Source of the DNA: Erwinia sp. ErVv1
GTDB lineage: Bacteria > Pseudomonadota > Gammaproteobacteria > Enterobacterales > Enterobacteriaceae
Assembly (NCBI RefSeq): GCF_900068895.1
Contig: NZ_CDPK01000004.1
Span: 68,222 to 132,221, forward strand
DNA: 64,000 nt
Direction of reading: 5' to 3'
The notes beneath the pieces are model-generated. The model searched no databases. It was not told the DNA's origin and worked only from the letters and a program-made list of their open reading frames with translations. This document shows, in pieces, positions 39,939 to 49,610 of this stretch. Both the position numbers and the translations under genes were made by a program. Positions within the stretch are counted from its first letter, which is position 1, and the number at the start of each line of letters is the position of its first letter.

Positions 39939-40904
39939 ATGCACACCACGGGTACACCGCTTCTCTGGGGCTGCTTTGCCGCCATCGTATTGATTATGCT
40001 TGCCATCGACCTGTTCCTCCAGGGCCGACGCGGCGCACAAACCATGACCTTCAAACAGGCAGCCGTCTGGTCACTTATCTGGGTGACCGTATCGCTGTTA
40101 TTCAGCGCTGCGCTTTGGGCCTACCTGCAGGCCACCGCAGGACCTGAGGTGGCACATCGCCAGACCCTGGCTTTTCTCACCGGCTACGTGCTGGAAAAAG
40201 CGCTGGCCGTGGATAACGTCTTCGTCTGGCTGATGCTTTTCAGCTATTTCGCCATTCCCCCCGCATTGCAGCGGCGAGTGTTGATTTACGGGGTGCTTGG
40301 CGCGATCGTCCTGCGCACCCTGCTGATTTTCGCCGGAAGCTGGCTGGTGACCGAGTTTAGCTGGGTGCTTTATCTCTTCGGCGTCTTCCTGCTGTTTACC
40401 GGGGTTAAGATGGCTATTCCGGGGGGAGAGGACGAAAAACCGGCGGGAGACAAGCCGCTGATTCGCTGGCTGCGTGGCCACCTGCGCATGACGGAGGGGC
40501 TGGAGGGCGAGAAGTTCTTTATTCGTCGCAATGGATTACTGTTTGCCACACCGCTGCTGCTGGCATTAATCATGGTTGAGATTAGCGATGTGATCTTCGC
40601 CGCAGACAGCATTCCGGCCATTTTCGCGGTCACCACCGACCCCTTTATCGTGCTGACCTCCAACCTTTTCGCCATTCTGGGCCTCCGCGCTATGTATTTC
40701 CTGCTCGCAAGCGTGGCGGAGCGCTTTTCCATGCTGAAGTATGGCCTGGCGGTGGTGCTGATATTTATCGGTATCAAAATGCTGATCGTCGATTTCTACC
40801 ACATTCCGGTGGCGGCCTCGCTGGCGACGGTTGGCGGGATTCTGGCGGTGACGCTGCTGATCAACGCCTGGGTTAACCAGCGCAACCGTCGCAAAGCTGG
40901 ATAA
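39939..40904 (+). CDS. alx: TerC family membrane protein Alx
   Basis: A 321-residue inner-membrane protein with about nine helices and the TerC motif [13 protein letters not shown] (about 88-100) and [14 protein letters not shown] (about 218-231), whose acidic residues lie in the membrane and probably bind Mn2+. The start at 39939 ([11 protein letters not shown]) matches the E. coli protein; an upstream in-frame start would add 11 residues. E. coli Alx is induced at high pH and by Mn2+ and is linked to Mn2+ export. The leader element described above controls it. Confidence 0.92.
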   Translation: MHTTGTPLLWGCFAAIVLIMLAIDLFLQGRRGAQTMTFKQAAVWSLIWVTVSLLFSAALWAYLQATAGPEVAHRQTLAFLTGYVLEKALAVDNVFVWLMLFSYFAIPPALQRRVLIYGVLGAIVLRTLLIFAGSWLVTEFSWVLYLFGVFLLFTGVKMAIPGGEDEKPAGDKPLIRWLRGHLRMTEGLEGEKFFIRRNGLLFATPLLLALIMVEISDVIFAADSIPAIFAVTTDPFIVLTSNLFAILGLRAMYFLLASVAERFSMLKYGLAVVLIFIGIKMLIVDFYHIPVAASLATVGGILAVTLLINAWVNQRNRRKAG

Positions 40905-41049
40905 TCACCCGGCGTGGCAGGATCACTTTTCACTTCCCCTGCCATGACATTTCCTTATACTCCTCAGCGCAAACACGAGAATGCCGCTATGTTCAGCGCA
41001 GACGACGCTGACGCGCATCAGGATCACACTACTAAGCTGGTTGTTGAAT

Positions 41050-42291
41050 ATGAATATGGGAAAAGAACGCGCGGGGTTACTCCAGCGCCTGATGCAGGGA
41101 AGCCTGGTTACACAGATTATGATTGGCCTGTTCGCTGGAATGGCGCTGGCGTGGTTTTCGAAGGAGAATGCGCTGGCCGTGGGTCTGTTTGGCGAGCTGT
41201 TCGTTAGCGCACTCAAGGCCGTCGCCCCCATCCTGGTGATGGTGCTGGTGATCGCCTCGATTGCGAACCATCAGCAGGGGCAAAAAACCAATATCCGCCC
41301 CATTATTGTGCTTTATCTGCTGAGCACTTTCTTCGCCGCCGTCGTGGCGGTCGTCTTTAGCCATCTGTTTCCACAGACGCTCACGCTGGCTGACCAGGGA
41401 CAGACCATCGCCCCGCCTTCCGGCATTCTTGCCGTGCTGCACAGCCTGCTGATGAGCATGGTGGCTAATCCCATTGATGCACTTATGCACGCTAACTATA
41501 TCGGCATTCTGGTCTGGGCCATCGGTCTGGGCTTTGCCTTTCGCCACAGCAGCGATACCACGCGCGCCTTTCTTAACGATGCGTCAGAAGCGGTTACCGG
41601 GCTGGTACGTATCGTTATCCGTTTTGCGCCGCTGGGGATTTTTGGCCTGGTGGCCTCAATCCTTGCCTCGACCGGCTTTGCCGCACTGTGGGATTATGCC
41701 CACCTGCTGGCGCTGCTGTTGGGCTGTATGGTACTGATGGCGCTGGTGTTTAATCCGCTCCTGGTATGGTGGAAAATCCGGCGCAATCCTTATCCTCTGG
41801 TATTTACCTGCCTGCGCGAAAGCGGGGTGACCGCATTCTTCACCCGCAGCTCGGCGGCCAATATTCCGGTGAATATGGCCCTGGCGAAAAGGCTACAGCT
41901 GGATGAGGACACCTATTCCGTTTCTATTCCCATAGGGGCGAATATCAGCATGGCTGGCGCCTCCATCACCATTACCGTGCTGACGCTGGCAGCGGTCCAT
42001 ACGCTGGGGATCCACGTTGATAGCGGAACGGCCATTCTGCTTAGCCTGGTCGCGTCGATTTGTGCCTGTGGCGCATCTGGCGTGGCGGGGGGGTCTCTGC
42101 TGCTGATCCCGGTGGCCTGCAATATGTTCGGTATTCCTAATGATGTCGCCATGCAGGTGGTGGCCGTTGGCTTCATTATTGGCGTGCTACAGGATTCTGC
42201 CGAAACGGCGCTGAACTCCTCCGCCGATATTCTGTTTACCGCCGCCGCCTGTATGGCAGAAGATCGTCGGGAACAGCAAAAGAGCCTTTAA
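41050..42291 (+). CDS. sstT: Serine/threonine:Na+ symporter
   Basis: 413 residues of the DAACS (SLC1-like) family with eight helices and two re-entrant loops. Landmarks are [40 protein letters not shown] (re-entrant loop), and the C-terminal [20 protein letters not shown] and [20 protein letters not shown]. It closely follows E. coli SstT. Start 41050 or 41056 are both possible; the ribosome site is weak. Its position next to alx is as in E. coli. Confidence 0.92.
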   Translation: MNMGKERAGLLQRLMQGSLVTQIMIGLFAGMALAWFSKENALAVGLFGELFVSALKAVAPILVMVLVIASIANHQQGQKTNIRPIIVLYLLSTFFAAVVAVVFSHLFPQTLTLADQGQTIAPPSGILAVLHSLLMSMVANPIDALMHANYIGILVWAIGLGFAFRHSSDTTRAFLNDASEAVTGLVRIVIRFAPLGIFGLVASILASTGFAALWDYAHLLALLLGCMVLMALVFNPLLVWWKIRRNPYPLVFTCLRESGVTAFFTRSSAANIPVNMALAKRLQLDEDTYSVSIPIGANISMAGASITITVLTLAAVHTLGIHVDSGTAILLSLVASICACGASGVAGGSLLLIPVACNMFGIPNDVAMQVVAVGFIIGVLQDSAETALNSSADILFTAAACMAEDRREQQKSL

Positions 42292-42648
42292 TCTCGCCAG
42301 CGCGGTCGGGTATCTGTCCCGACCGCTTCACCTCTTTCGCGTCAACGTAGCAGCAGCCACGTAAGAGACTCTTCTTAAGTGTCAGTCTGTGTAAAGCGCC
42401 TTTCCGCTCACCGCCCACCCCTGTAAAACATTCTGGCAGAGAGTTTCTGCTGTCTCACCTGTCGGGATTTTGTTACATTTAGCGGCATTTTCTTACCGTC
42501 AGGCAGGAACGCAATACCTCATCCCCTTGCCAGATTTCGGAGATTAACGCCTTTGTTCAGCGCAGTTCTGCACTCAATATTATAATAATAAACTCGTTGT
42601 GACGGACACCGCCCGAACACGGCTAACAATGATGTTCAGGAATACCTT
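42292..42648. other. sstT-yqjA intergenic region
   Basis: After the sstT terminator, no gene or repeat is visible. In E. coli the ygjV-uxaCA-exuTR genes lie here; none of them remains. The last 100 bases probably hold the yqjA-mzrA promoter. Confidence 0.5.
42302..42326 (+). terminator. Hairpin after sstT
   Basis: 9-bp stem gcggtcggg / cccgaccgc with a 7-base loop, nine bases after the sstT stop. There is no T run, so it may need help from Rho or act as an mRNA stabiliser. Confidence 0.5.
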
Positions 42649-43320
42649 ATGGATATTTTTAAAGCACTGATACAGGCTCTCTGGCAGCAGGATTATGATT
42701 CCCTGGCCGATCCGACGCTGGTATGGGCGATTTACGCCGTGCTGTTTATGATTTTATTCCTCGAAAATGGTCTGCTCCCCGCGGCATTCCTGCCGGGCGA
42801 CAGCCTGCTGATTCTGGTCGGGGTGCTGATCGCCAAGGGCACCATGACCTTCCCCATGACGCTGTTTATTCTGACCACTGCCGCCAGTCTGGGGTGCTGG
42901 GTAAGCTATATTCAGGGCCGGTGGCTGGGCAATACGGCGACCGTACAAAAGTGGCTGTCGCATCTTCCCGCTCAGTACCATCAGCGCGCGCACAGCCTGT
43001 TTCATCGCCACGGTCTTTCCGCGCTGCTGGTGGGTCGCTTTATTGCCTTTGTCCGTACGCTGCTGCCCACCATTGCCGGCCTGTCCGGCCTGAGCAATGC
43101 GCGCTTTCAGTTATTTAACTGGATGAGCGGGCTGCTATGGGTCTTAATCCTCACCGTTATGGGCTTCGCGCTCGGCAAAACGCCACTTTTTCTCAAATAC
43201 GAAGATCAGCTGATGTTCTGTCTGATGCTGCTGCCCCTGGTGCTGCTGGTTTTCGGACTGGCGGGATCGCTGTACGTACTGTGGCGGAAAAAAAATAGCT
43301 CTGATGCTAATAAGGGATAA
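42649..43320 (+). CDS. yqjA: DedA-family membrane protein YqjA
   Basis: A 223-residue inner-membrane protein of the DedA (SNARE-assoc/VTT) family with [22 protein letters not shown] (about 41-62) and the [20 protein letters not shown] motif (about 124-143) with its conserved arginine. E. coli YqjA supports proton-motive-force homeostasis, alkaline pH tolerance and drug resistance. It is cotranscribed with mzrA, five bases downstream, as in E. coli, where CpxR controls the pair. Confidence 0.92.
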   Translation: MDIFKALIQALWQQDYDSLADPTLVWAIYAVLFMILFLENGLLPAAFLPGDSLLILVGVLIAKGTMTFPMTLFILTTAASLGCWVSYIQGRWLGNTATVQKWLSHLPAQYHQRAHSLFHRHGLSALLVGRFIAFVRTLLPTIAGLSGLSNARFQLFNWMSGLLWVLILTVMGFALGKTPLFLKYEDQLMFCLMLLPLVLLVFGLAGSLYVLWRKKNSSDANKG

Positions 43321-43325
43321 TCCGG

Positions 43326-43712
43326 ATGCGCAAATTTCTCAGGTCCTGCGCTACTACGCGGATATTTTCGATACTATTACTGGGCGCGGCTGCGCTGGTG
43401 GCGATCTTTTTTCTGCCCACGCTGTTTCACAGCGAAAGTGCGCTGCAAATTCGCGCTTCACGCCAGGGCATCTCGCTGCCCGATGGTTTCTACGTTTATC
43501 AACGGCTCAATGCGGAGGGCATACATATCAAAAGTATTACCCCGGATAACAACGCGTTATTGATAAAGTTTGACTCCGTTGAGCAGAGCAACGCTGCGGA
43601 AAAGGTGCTTCATGAGCTGTTACCCTATGGTTTCAGTATTGGCCGACCAGACGTGCCAGGCACGATTGAGTGGATGCACCGCCTCAGCCAGAATAAACAG
43701 GCCGTTGGCTAA
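43326..43712 (+). CDS. mzrA: EnvZ/OmpR modulator MzrA
   Basis: 128 residues: one N-terminal membrane helix (about 11-33) and a small periplasmic domain. In E. coli MzrA binds the sensor kinase EnvZ and raises OmpR phosphorylation, linking the Cpx and EnvZ/OmpR systems. Position directly behind yqjA and size support the name; the sequence itself has no strong motif. Confidence 0.85.
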   Translation: MRKFLRSCATTRIFSILLLGAAALVAIFFLPTLFHSESALQIRASRQGISLPDGFYVYQRLNAEGIHIKSITPDNNALLIKFDSVEQSNAAEKVLHELLPYGFSIGRPDVPGTIEWMHRLSQNKQAVG

Positions 43713-43883
43713 CATTTACGCCCTGTCTCCGGCAATTTTTGCAGGCTATCTCTAAGAATATTCTCTCTTTTTGAGCTTTTCAGGATTTCTGACTATGCTT
43801 AGTAAGCCAGACTAACCCGGATAGCCATGACAGGATCATGGGTGTCGTTCCTGCGGCCCCAAAATTAGAAAGGAAAATCTGAT

Positions 43884-44258
43884 ATGAAATACCGCACGAT
43901 TCTCGGCTTAAGCCTGTTAACTCTGACCACTTTCTCCCATGCGGCTGCTTCCCTTTGCCAGCAAAAAGAGCAGGCCATTCAGCATGAGATCGATCTGGCC
44001 CGCCAGCATGACAATCAACGTCGCGTTAACGGACTGGAACGGGCTCTGACTGAAGCCCGCGCTGGCTGCACGGATGAGAAACTGAAATCGCTCCATCAGG
44101 AGAAGATCAAAGAACATCAGCAGAAAGTGGAAGAGCGGCAGAAAGAGCTGGATAAGGAAAAGGCGGATGGCGATGACCGTAAAAAAATCACCCGGCGTGA
44201 ACAGAAACTGGCAGAAGCAAAGCGCGAATTAAAGGAAGTTCAGGCGGCTCGCTATTAA
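43884..44258 (+). CDS. yqjC: DUF1090 exported protein YqjC
   Basis: 124 residues with a signal peptide (MKYRTILGLSLLTLTTFSHA|AA) and a mature part that is nearly one long charged coiled coil, with two cysteines (near CQQKEQAIQHEIDLA and AGCTDEKL) as in all DUF1090 proteins. E. coli YqjC is a periplasmic protein of unknown function linked to acid and other stress. It is the first gene of the yqjCDEK run. Confidence 0.9.
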   Translation: MKYRTILGLSLLTLTTFSHAAASLCQQKEQAIQHEIDLARQHDNQRRVNGLERALTEARAGCTDEKLKSLHQEKIKEHQQKVEERQKELDKEKADGDDRKKITRREQKLAEAKRELKEVQAARY

Positions 44259-44299
44259 GCGCTGCATGACTCTCACAACAAAATTTAAAGGAGTTTGTT

Positions 44300-44605
44300 A
44301 TGTCTAAAGACACCACATCTGAGCATCTGCGTGCGGAACTGAAAACCCTGGCGGATACGCTGGAAGAAGTCCTGAGCCACACTGGCGAAAAATCAAAATC
44401 CGAACTGGATAAGCTTCGCAGCAAAGCGCAGAGCGCGCTAAAAGATACGCGTGCACGTCTTGGCGACTCCGGCGAGCGTATTGCACAAACCTCACGTGAA
44501 GTAGCCGACCAGGCCGACGTTTACGTGCGTGAAAATCCATGGACCAGCGTGGGTATCGGTGCCGCAATTGGTGTGGTACTCGGTGTCCTGCTGACGCGTC
44601 GTTAA
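44300..44605 (+). CDS. yqjD: Membrane-anchored ribosome-binding protein YqjD (DUF883)
   Basis: 101 residues: an amphipathic helical N-terminal part and a C-terminal membrane helix ENPWTSVGIGAAIGVVLGVLL with glycine repeats, ending in RR. E. coli YqjD and its paralogues ElaB and YgaM are anchored by this tail and bind ribosomes in stationary phase; they are RpoS-dependent. It is one base before yqjE. Confidence 0.9.
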   Translation: MSKDTTSEHLRAELKTLADTLEEVLSHTGEKSKSELDKLRSKAQSALKDTRARLGDSGERIAQTSREVADQADVYVRENPWTSVGIGAAIGVVLGVLLTRR

Positions 44606-44606
44606 G

Positions 44607-45002
44607 ATGGCGAATCTTCAGCAAAGCCAGGGCCCCGGCAAAGGGGTCATTAACATTGGCCAGCGTCTGGTCACCACGCTGGTAGGCCTCGTAGAAACGC
44701 GCGTCCGGCTGGCGGTCGTCGAGCTTGAAGAAGAGAAAGCGAATCTCATTCAAATGCTCCTGATGACCGGCCTGACCATGCTTTTTACCGCATTTGGCCT
44801 GATGAGCCTGATGATCCTCATTATCTGGGCGGTGAGCCCGCAGTATCGACTGATGGCTGTGGCGATCACCACTGGCGTGCTATTTGGACTGGCGGTTATT
44901 TTCGGCCTGTGGACGCTGGCCAAATCACGCCGCTCGACACTGCTGAATGCCACTCGTAAAGAGCTGAAATCCGATCGTAAGCTGCTGGAGGAAGAAAAAT
45001 GA
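44607..45002 (+). CDS. yqjE: Phage-holin-type membrane protein YqjE
   Basis: 131 residues, with an N-terminal cytoplasmic amphipathic stretch (VETRVRLAVVELEEEKANLI) and two membrane helices (about 50-72 and 84-104) in the Actinobacterial holin-X/YqjE pattern. The role is unknown. It starts one base after yqjD and overlaps yqjK by four bases, so the three are translated together. Confidence 0.88.
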   Translation: MANLQQSQGPGKGVINIGQRLVTTLVGLVETRVRLAVVELEEEKANLIQMLLMTGLTMLFTAFGLMSLMILIIWAVSPQYRLMAVAITTGVLFGLAVIFGLWTLAKSRRSTLLNATRKELKSDRKLLEEEK

Positions 45003-45286
45003 GCAGCAGCCGGGAACGTGCCGAACATAAAGCGGAGCTGCTGCGTCTGGTACAGCAACAGCGGCTCGATTTAAGCGCTGAAAAAAAGCTGTTTCTGGAA
45101 GCCACCGCTCGCTACGACCGTGGCTGGCTTAAGCTGGTCAGCCTGCGTCGCTTTGCCGTAGTCGGCAGTGGCCTGATGGCCATCTGGTCCGTACGCCATC
45201 CCCGCCGCATTACCCGCTGGGCAAAGCGCGGCCTGGGCTTATGGAGCACCTGGCGCGTCGTACGCAATTATCTTCCTAATCGCTGA
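44999..45286 (+). CDS. yqjK: YqjK-like protein
   Basis: 95 residues, basic, with the helical start SSRERAEHKAELLRLVQQQR and a weak hydrophobic stretch in the middle (about 52-66). It belongs to the YqjK family by gene order and size. It is the last gene of the yqjCDEK run, and its function is unknown. Confidence 0.85.
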   Translation: MSSSRERAEHKAELLRLVQQQRLDLSAEKKLFLEATARYDRGWLKLVSLRRFAVVGSGLMAIWSVRHPRRITRWAKRGLGLWSTWRVVRNYLPNR

Positions 45287-45523
45287 GTCTGCGCTTTCAA
45301 CCTGATTCATCCTGCCGTTTTGACGTCTGTGGCCCAGTAATCACTGGGCCTGCGTCACATTCAATTTTACTGATAAACTCCGACAATTTATCTCGCTTAC
45401 AATAGTTTCGCCTGGCGAATATTATCTTCAGTGACAAAGGTGGGTCAGGGCTAATCTCCTGACAGGCCTGAACTTAATGCGGCGAACCGGTGTTCGTTGA
45501 GATAATTCCTGTTGGGGTGATTG

Positions 45524-45916
45524 ATGAAAAAATTAGAAGACTTTGGCTTTCTGCTGGCACGGATCCTGATGCCAGTGCTGTTTATCGTGGCGGGCTGGGG
45601 CAAAATTAACGGCTACTCCGCCACGCAGCAATATATGGAACATATGCACGTACCCGGCTTTCTGCTGCCGCTCACTATCCTTCTGGAGTTCGGGGGTGGC
45701 CTGGCCATTCTGTTTGGTTTCCTGACCCGTTTTACCGCAATCATTACCGCCATCTTCGCGATTATTACCGCGCTGATTTTCCATAGCGATGCGTCAGTGG
45801 CGGGCAGTTCTATCAACTTTATGAAAAACCTGTCTATATCCGGCGGCTATCTGCTGCTGTTTATTACCGGTCCGGGCGCGTACAGCCTCGATCGTCTGCT
45901 CAACAAAAAGTGGTAA
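45524..45916 (+). CDS. yqjF: DoxX family membrane protein YqjF
   Basis: 130 residues, four helices. Conserved DoxX motifs: LARILMPVLFIVAGWGKI at the start and PLTILLEFGGGLAILFGFLTR (about 46-66). The ATG at 45524 has GGGGTGA upstream; a TTG one codon earlier is less likely. E. coli YqjF is associated with oxidative stress and quinone handling, and the next gene is the hydroquinone reductase yqjG. Confidence 0.9.
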   Translation: MKKLEDFGFLLARILMPVLFIVAGWGKINGYSATQQYMEHMHVPGFLLPLTILLEFGGGLAILFGFLTRFTAIITAIFAIITALIFHSDASVAGSSINFMKNLSISGGYLLLFITGPGAYSLDRLLNKKW

Positions 45917-46018
45917 AAACGTTGTCTGCCTCTGACGCCCGAGTGCAGGGGCAGATAACGATCCGACACGCAGTAAGGCGCTATACTCTTAGGCATTTAC
46001 AGCAAGGGGGATGACACG

Positions 46019-47005
46019 ATGGGCCAACTGATAGATGGCGTCTGGCACGATAACTGGTATGACACGGCATCCACAGGCGGTCGTTTTCGCCGCTCTGAGT
46101 CTGCCTTTCGCAACTGGGTGACCGCCAGCGGTGACGCCGGGCCAACCGGGAAGGGAGGATTTCGCGCCGAAGCGGGCCGCTATCATCTCTATGTTTCCCT
46201 TGCCTGCCCCTGGGCGCACCGCACCCTGATTATGCGTAAGCTGAAAGGCCTGGAGTCGCTGATTTCCGTCTCTGTTGTTCACCCTCTGATGCTGGAGAAC
46301 GGCTGGACCTTTGATAAGTCCTTTCCGGGTGCCACGGGCGATGATCTTTACCAGCACGACTATCTCTACCAGCTTTATCTCCAGGCCGATCAATCCTACA
46401 CCGGACGAGTCACCGTCCCGGTTCTGTGGGACAAACAGCAAAACACCCTGGTCAGCAATGAGTCAGCCGATATTCTGCGGATGTTAAACAGCGCTTTTGA
46501 CGCCGCTGGTGCACGGGCGGGAGACTATTATCCAGCGGATCTGCGGGATAAAATTAACCAGGTTAACGGCTGGATTTACGACACGGTCAATAATGGCGTT
46601 TATAAATCTGGCTTCGCCACCACGCAGGACGCCTATGACGAAGCCGTAACGGCTCTGTTTAATTCCCTCGAGAGGCTTGAACAGATGCTGGGGCAGCACC
46701 GTTATCTGACGGGCGAGCGCCTGACCGAGGCCGATCTGCGCCTGTGGACCACCCTGGTGCGCTTCGATCCCGTCTATGTTACCCATTTCAAATGCGATAA
46801 GTATCGCATCAGCGACTATCTGAATCTGAATGGGTTCCTGCGTGAGATCTATCAGATGCCCGGCCTGGACGAGACGGTAGACCTGGCGCACATTCGTCAT
46901 CATTACTATTGCAGCCACAAGACCATCAACCCCAGCGGGATCATTTCACTGGGGCCGGCATTTGACTGGGATGAACCGCACGGACGTGATGAGCGCTTTC
47001 GTTAA
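46019..47005 (+). CDS. yqjG: Glutathionyl-hydroquinone reductase YqjG
   Basis: Removes glutathione from glutathionyl-hydroquinones. 328 residues in the Xi-class GST layout: thioredoxin domain with catalytic Cys63 in SLACPWAHRT, then the C-terminal helical domain (from about 175) with RFDPVYVTHFKCD and the SGIISLGP tail. Length equals E. coli YqjG. It follows yqjF. Confidence 0.93.
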   Translation: MGQLIDGVWHDNWYDTASTGGRFRRSESAFRNWVTASGDAGPTGKGGFRAEAGRYHLYVSLACPWAHRTLIMRKLKGLESLISVSVVHPLMLENGWTFDKSFPGATGDDLYQHDYLYQLYLQADQSYTGRVTVPVLWDKQQNTLVSNESADILRMLNSAFDAAGARAGDYYPADLRDKINQVNGWIYDTVNNGVYKSGFATTQDAYDEAVTALFNSLERLEQMLGQHRYLTGERLTEADLRLWTTLVRFDPVYVTHFKCDKYRISDYLNLNGFLREIYQMPGLDETVDLAHIRHHYYCSHKTINPSGIISLGPAFDWDEPHGRDERFR

Positions 47006-47034
47006 TCGCTAACATGCGCAGCTCCCCAGACCAG

Positions 47035-47937
47035 TTATCCCTGCCGCTTCGCCAGCAGCTTAGGGATTTCCCGCAGGCACCAGGCTTTTGCTTCGCCCAT
47101 GCTGTCGCGACGCCATGCCATAATAATGTCCACCTCCCGGGTATATTCCGGGCTGACCACCCGCAGGCGTCCTTCGGCAATATCCTTTTCCACCAGGGGA
47201 TAAGGCATTGAAGCCACGCCCAGCCCGGCCAGCAGCGCCCGGTGTTTATCCGCAATTGAGCTGACGGTCAGCCGCTGCTGCTTGTCCAGCAGCTGTACGG
47301 TGAGCACCGGACGCTCGCGGGCAGTATCCGCCACGGCGATACCGCGATACTTCACCCGCGTCACCTCAGAGAGCGGTTCAGGCTCGTCATGAATAGGGTG
47401 GTCGGGACTGGCAACAATCACGCTAATCATGCTGTACAGTTTGCGGGTATTAATTTCCGACGAGGCACGAAAGTGCATATCCGGCGCGATGACGATGTCT
47501 GCCCTGCCCTGCTCCAGCCGCTCCCAGGCCCCCGCCAGCACTTCTGTTATCAGCGATATTTGGGTATTCGCTTTCGCGGCGAGCTTATCGATCAGGGGAA
47601 AGAGTGATTCACAGGGAACCAGCGCCTCATTGACAATAGTCAGATGCGTTTCCCACCCTCGCGCCAGCGCCTCTGCATCGGTGGTAAGCTTATCGGCCGC
47701 CTCCAGCAAGACCCGCCCTCGTTCCAGCAGCATGCGGCCAACGTTGGTGAATTTTGTGCGGTGTCCGGAGCGGTCAAACAGGACCACGTCCAGCTCCTCC
47801 TCCAGCTTTTGCATGGTGTAGCTGAGCGCAGAAGGCACCCGGCCCAGCTCATCCGCCGCCGCCGCAAAACTGCCCCGGCGATCGATAGCATCCATGACTC
47901 GTAACGCTTCCAGCGTCAGAGCGCGATCTTTAGCCAT
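47035..47937 (-). CDS. yhaJ: LysR-type regulator YhaJ
   Basis: 300 residues with an N-terminal winged helix (ALRVMDAIDRRGSFAAAADELG, about 8-29) and a LysR effector domain. E. coli YhaJ responds to aromatic compounds such as dinitrotoluene metabolites and activates yqjF. It lies convergent with yqjG and divergent from yhaK, as in E. coli. Bound effector here is unknown. Confidence 0.9.
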   Translation of the reverse strand: MAKDRALTLEALRVMDAIDRRGSFAAAADELGRVPSALSYTMQKLEEELDVVLFDRSGHRTKFTNVGRMLLERGRVLLEAADKLTTDAEALARGWETHLTIVNEALVPCESLFPLIDKLAAKANTQISLITEVLAGAWERLEQGRADIVIAPDMHFRASSEINTRKLYSMISVIVASPDHPIHDEPEPLSEVTRVKYRGIAVADTARERPVLTVQLLDKQQRLTVSSIADKHRALLAGLGVASMPYPLVEKDIAEGRLRVVSPEYTREVDIIMAWRRDSMGEAKAWCLREIPKLLAKRQG

Positions 47938-48058
47938 CTCAATTCTCTGTCAGGAATTTTGAATGTAGTAAGCAGATTAACTGGCTAACAATCCGGCGTC
48001 CAGAAACTTACCATAGCAGCATTGTCGGGGCAGCAGACCGACTGTTGAGGAGAGTCAC

Positions 48059-48763
48059 ATGATTACCCGTCGCATAGCGAAAGCCTGTGGCAAAGCAGAT
48101 TACGGTTGGCTACAGGCGCGCTACAGCTTTTCTTTTGGTCACTACTTCGATCCTGATCTGCTGGGATACGCATCGCTACGCGTGCTTAATCAGGAGGTGC
48201 TGACGCCCGGGGCCGCTTTTCAGCCCAGAACCTATCCGAAAGTCGATGTTTTAAACCTGATCCTACAGGGTGAAGCGGAATATCGTGATAGCGAGGGGAA
48301 TCATCATCGCGCGCGAGCGGGGGAAGCCTTACTGCTCGCGACCCAGCCTCATATCAGCTACAGCGAACATAACGTCAGTAAAGAGGCGGCGCTGACGCGC
48401 ATGCAGCTCTGGCTGGATGCCTGCCCGTCCCGGGAGATTTCGCCGATTCAGCGCCTAAGCCTCTCCGACGGTGACTGCACGCAGCTGCTTGCCTCACCGG
48501 ACGGCGCTGAGGGCAGTCTTCAGCTTCGTCAGCAGGTCTGGATACATCATCTGGATCTGGCACCGGGTGAAACGCACACCGTCCGGCTTAATGGTCCCCG
48601 CGCCTATTTGCAGTCCATTCACGGCGCGCTGCATGCCGATACGGGCTCGCGGGCCAGAGAAGACCTGGTTTGTGGCGATGGTGCCTTTATACATCAGGAA
48701 GGGAGCGTGACGCTTACCGCCGCCACGCCGCTGCGGGCGCTGGTCATTGATCTACCGGTCTGA
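48059..48763 (+). CDS. yhaK: Pirin family protein YhaK
   Basis: A 234-residue bicupin. The N-terminal domain shows FGHYFDPDLLGYASLRVLNQE and the RTYPKVDVLNLILQGEAEYRDSEG segment. As in E. coli YhaK the metal ligands of true pirins are partly lost, and E. coli YhaK is described as a redox-responsive protein. Divergent from yhaJ, which probably regulates it. Confidence 0.9.
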   Translation: MITRRIAKACGKADYGWLQARYSFSFGHYFDPDLLGYASLRVLNQEVLTPGAAFQPRTYPKVDVLNLILQGEAEYRDSEGNHHRARAGEALLLATQPHISYSEHNVSKEAALTRMQLWLDACPSREISPIQRLSLSDGDCTQLLASPDGAEGSLQLRQQVWIHHLDLAPGETHTVRLNGPRAYLQSIHGALHADTGSRAREDLVCGDGAFIHQEGSVTLTAATPLRALVIDLPV

Positions 48764-48792
48764 ACCGGGCACAGGGCCCGGAACGGAACAGG

Positions 48793-49368
48793 TTAGTGTA
48801 ATGTGTCCGTTCGCTGTGCAAACCAGTATTGAAAAAGACGAAGCGCAGCGGGACCGATGGCAGCCTGACTGTGGTCATACGCCTCCTGCGTCATCTGCTC
48901 CAGTACCGAAAGATTATCGTCCTCACCGTGCAGGGCAATGGCGTCCAGCGCGGGTTGCAGGCTTTCAGGCAGTGCGGACCAGTCACCCAGCGCGACTCCA
49001 CGCAGATAGCCGATACACCACTCCTCCACAACGAGATACTCCTTCCCCTCAATTTCATTGAAGCCAAACAGGGGATCGAACTGCTCGGGCGCATGGCGCA
49101 GCCGCTCTCCAATGTCGTTCATATGCTGGAAAGTTAGCTCGGTAAAGCGCGTGAACTCCTGTTCAGACGCCCACTCGGGAAGGTGTTCCTTACCGCCCCA
49201 TATCATTGGCATCCATTGGGAAGGCATGATGACATCAGGGCCGGAAAGAAGGGCCGTCGTCATGCCGTCCAGTTCAGAGACGTCCAATACAGAGGCGTCA
49301 TTGCCATACTTAAGCAGGATATCATCCAGCCATTCCAGATCGTCTTCTGAGAGCGGTCCGTTTTCCAT
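48793..49368 (-). CDS. YecA/YgfB (UPF0149) family protein
   Basis: The ATG at 49368 has an AGGAG ribosome site eight bases upstream and opens on MENGPLSEDDLEWLDDILLK, the usual family start, giving 191 residues. The open frame continues upstream through the 7-bp repeat tract to 49638, but that part has no family similarity. The body (SELDGMTTALLSGPDVIMPSQWMPMIWGG) matches YecA, but the C-terminal zinc (SEC-C) tail of E. coli YecA is missing. Function is unknown. It is convergent with yhaK. Confidence 0.85.
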   Translation of the reverse strand: MENGPLSEDDLEWLDDILLKYGNDASVLDVSELDGMTTALLSGPDVIMPSQWMPMIWGGKEHLPEWASEQEFTRFTELTFQHMNDIGERLRHAPEQFDPLFGFNEIEGKEYLVVEEWCIGYLRGVALGDWSALPESLQPALDAIALHGEDDNLSVLEQMTQEAYDHSQAAIGPAALRLFQYWFAQRTDTLH

Positions 49369-49533
49369 GCTGCGGTCTCCTGTGGCATGTAGCAAAATCA
49401 TCAAGCTATATCTTAGCGCGTTTAAAAATGAAAAACCCAGGGGTTCAGCACAGATGCTGGCGACAGTGCCTGCTGGCTGGATGTCATGCCGACGACTGAC
49501 TGTGCCATACCAACTGGTTAGCCCACTGGCGTG

Positions 49534-49610
49534 CGTCTGGCGTCTGGCGTCTGGCGTCTGGCGTCTGGCGTCTGGCGTCTGGCGTCTGGCGTCTGGCGTC
49601 TGGCGTCTGG
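49534..49610. repeat. Perfect 7-bp tandem repeat, 11 copies
   Basis: Unit CGTCTGG repeated 11 times without a single error over 77 bases, about 165-240 bases upstream of the YecA-type gene. On the minus strand the tract is readable as a protein repeat (RRQTPDA) in the upstream extension of that gene. With a 7-base unit, each change in copy number would shift the frame. Confidence 0.97.
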
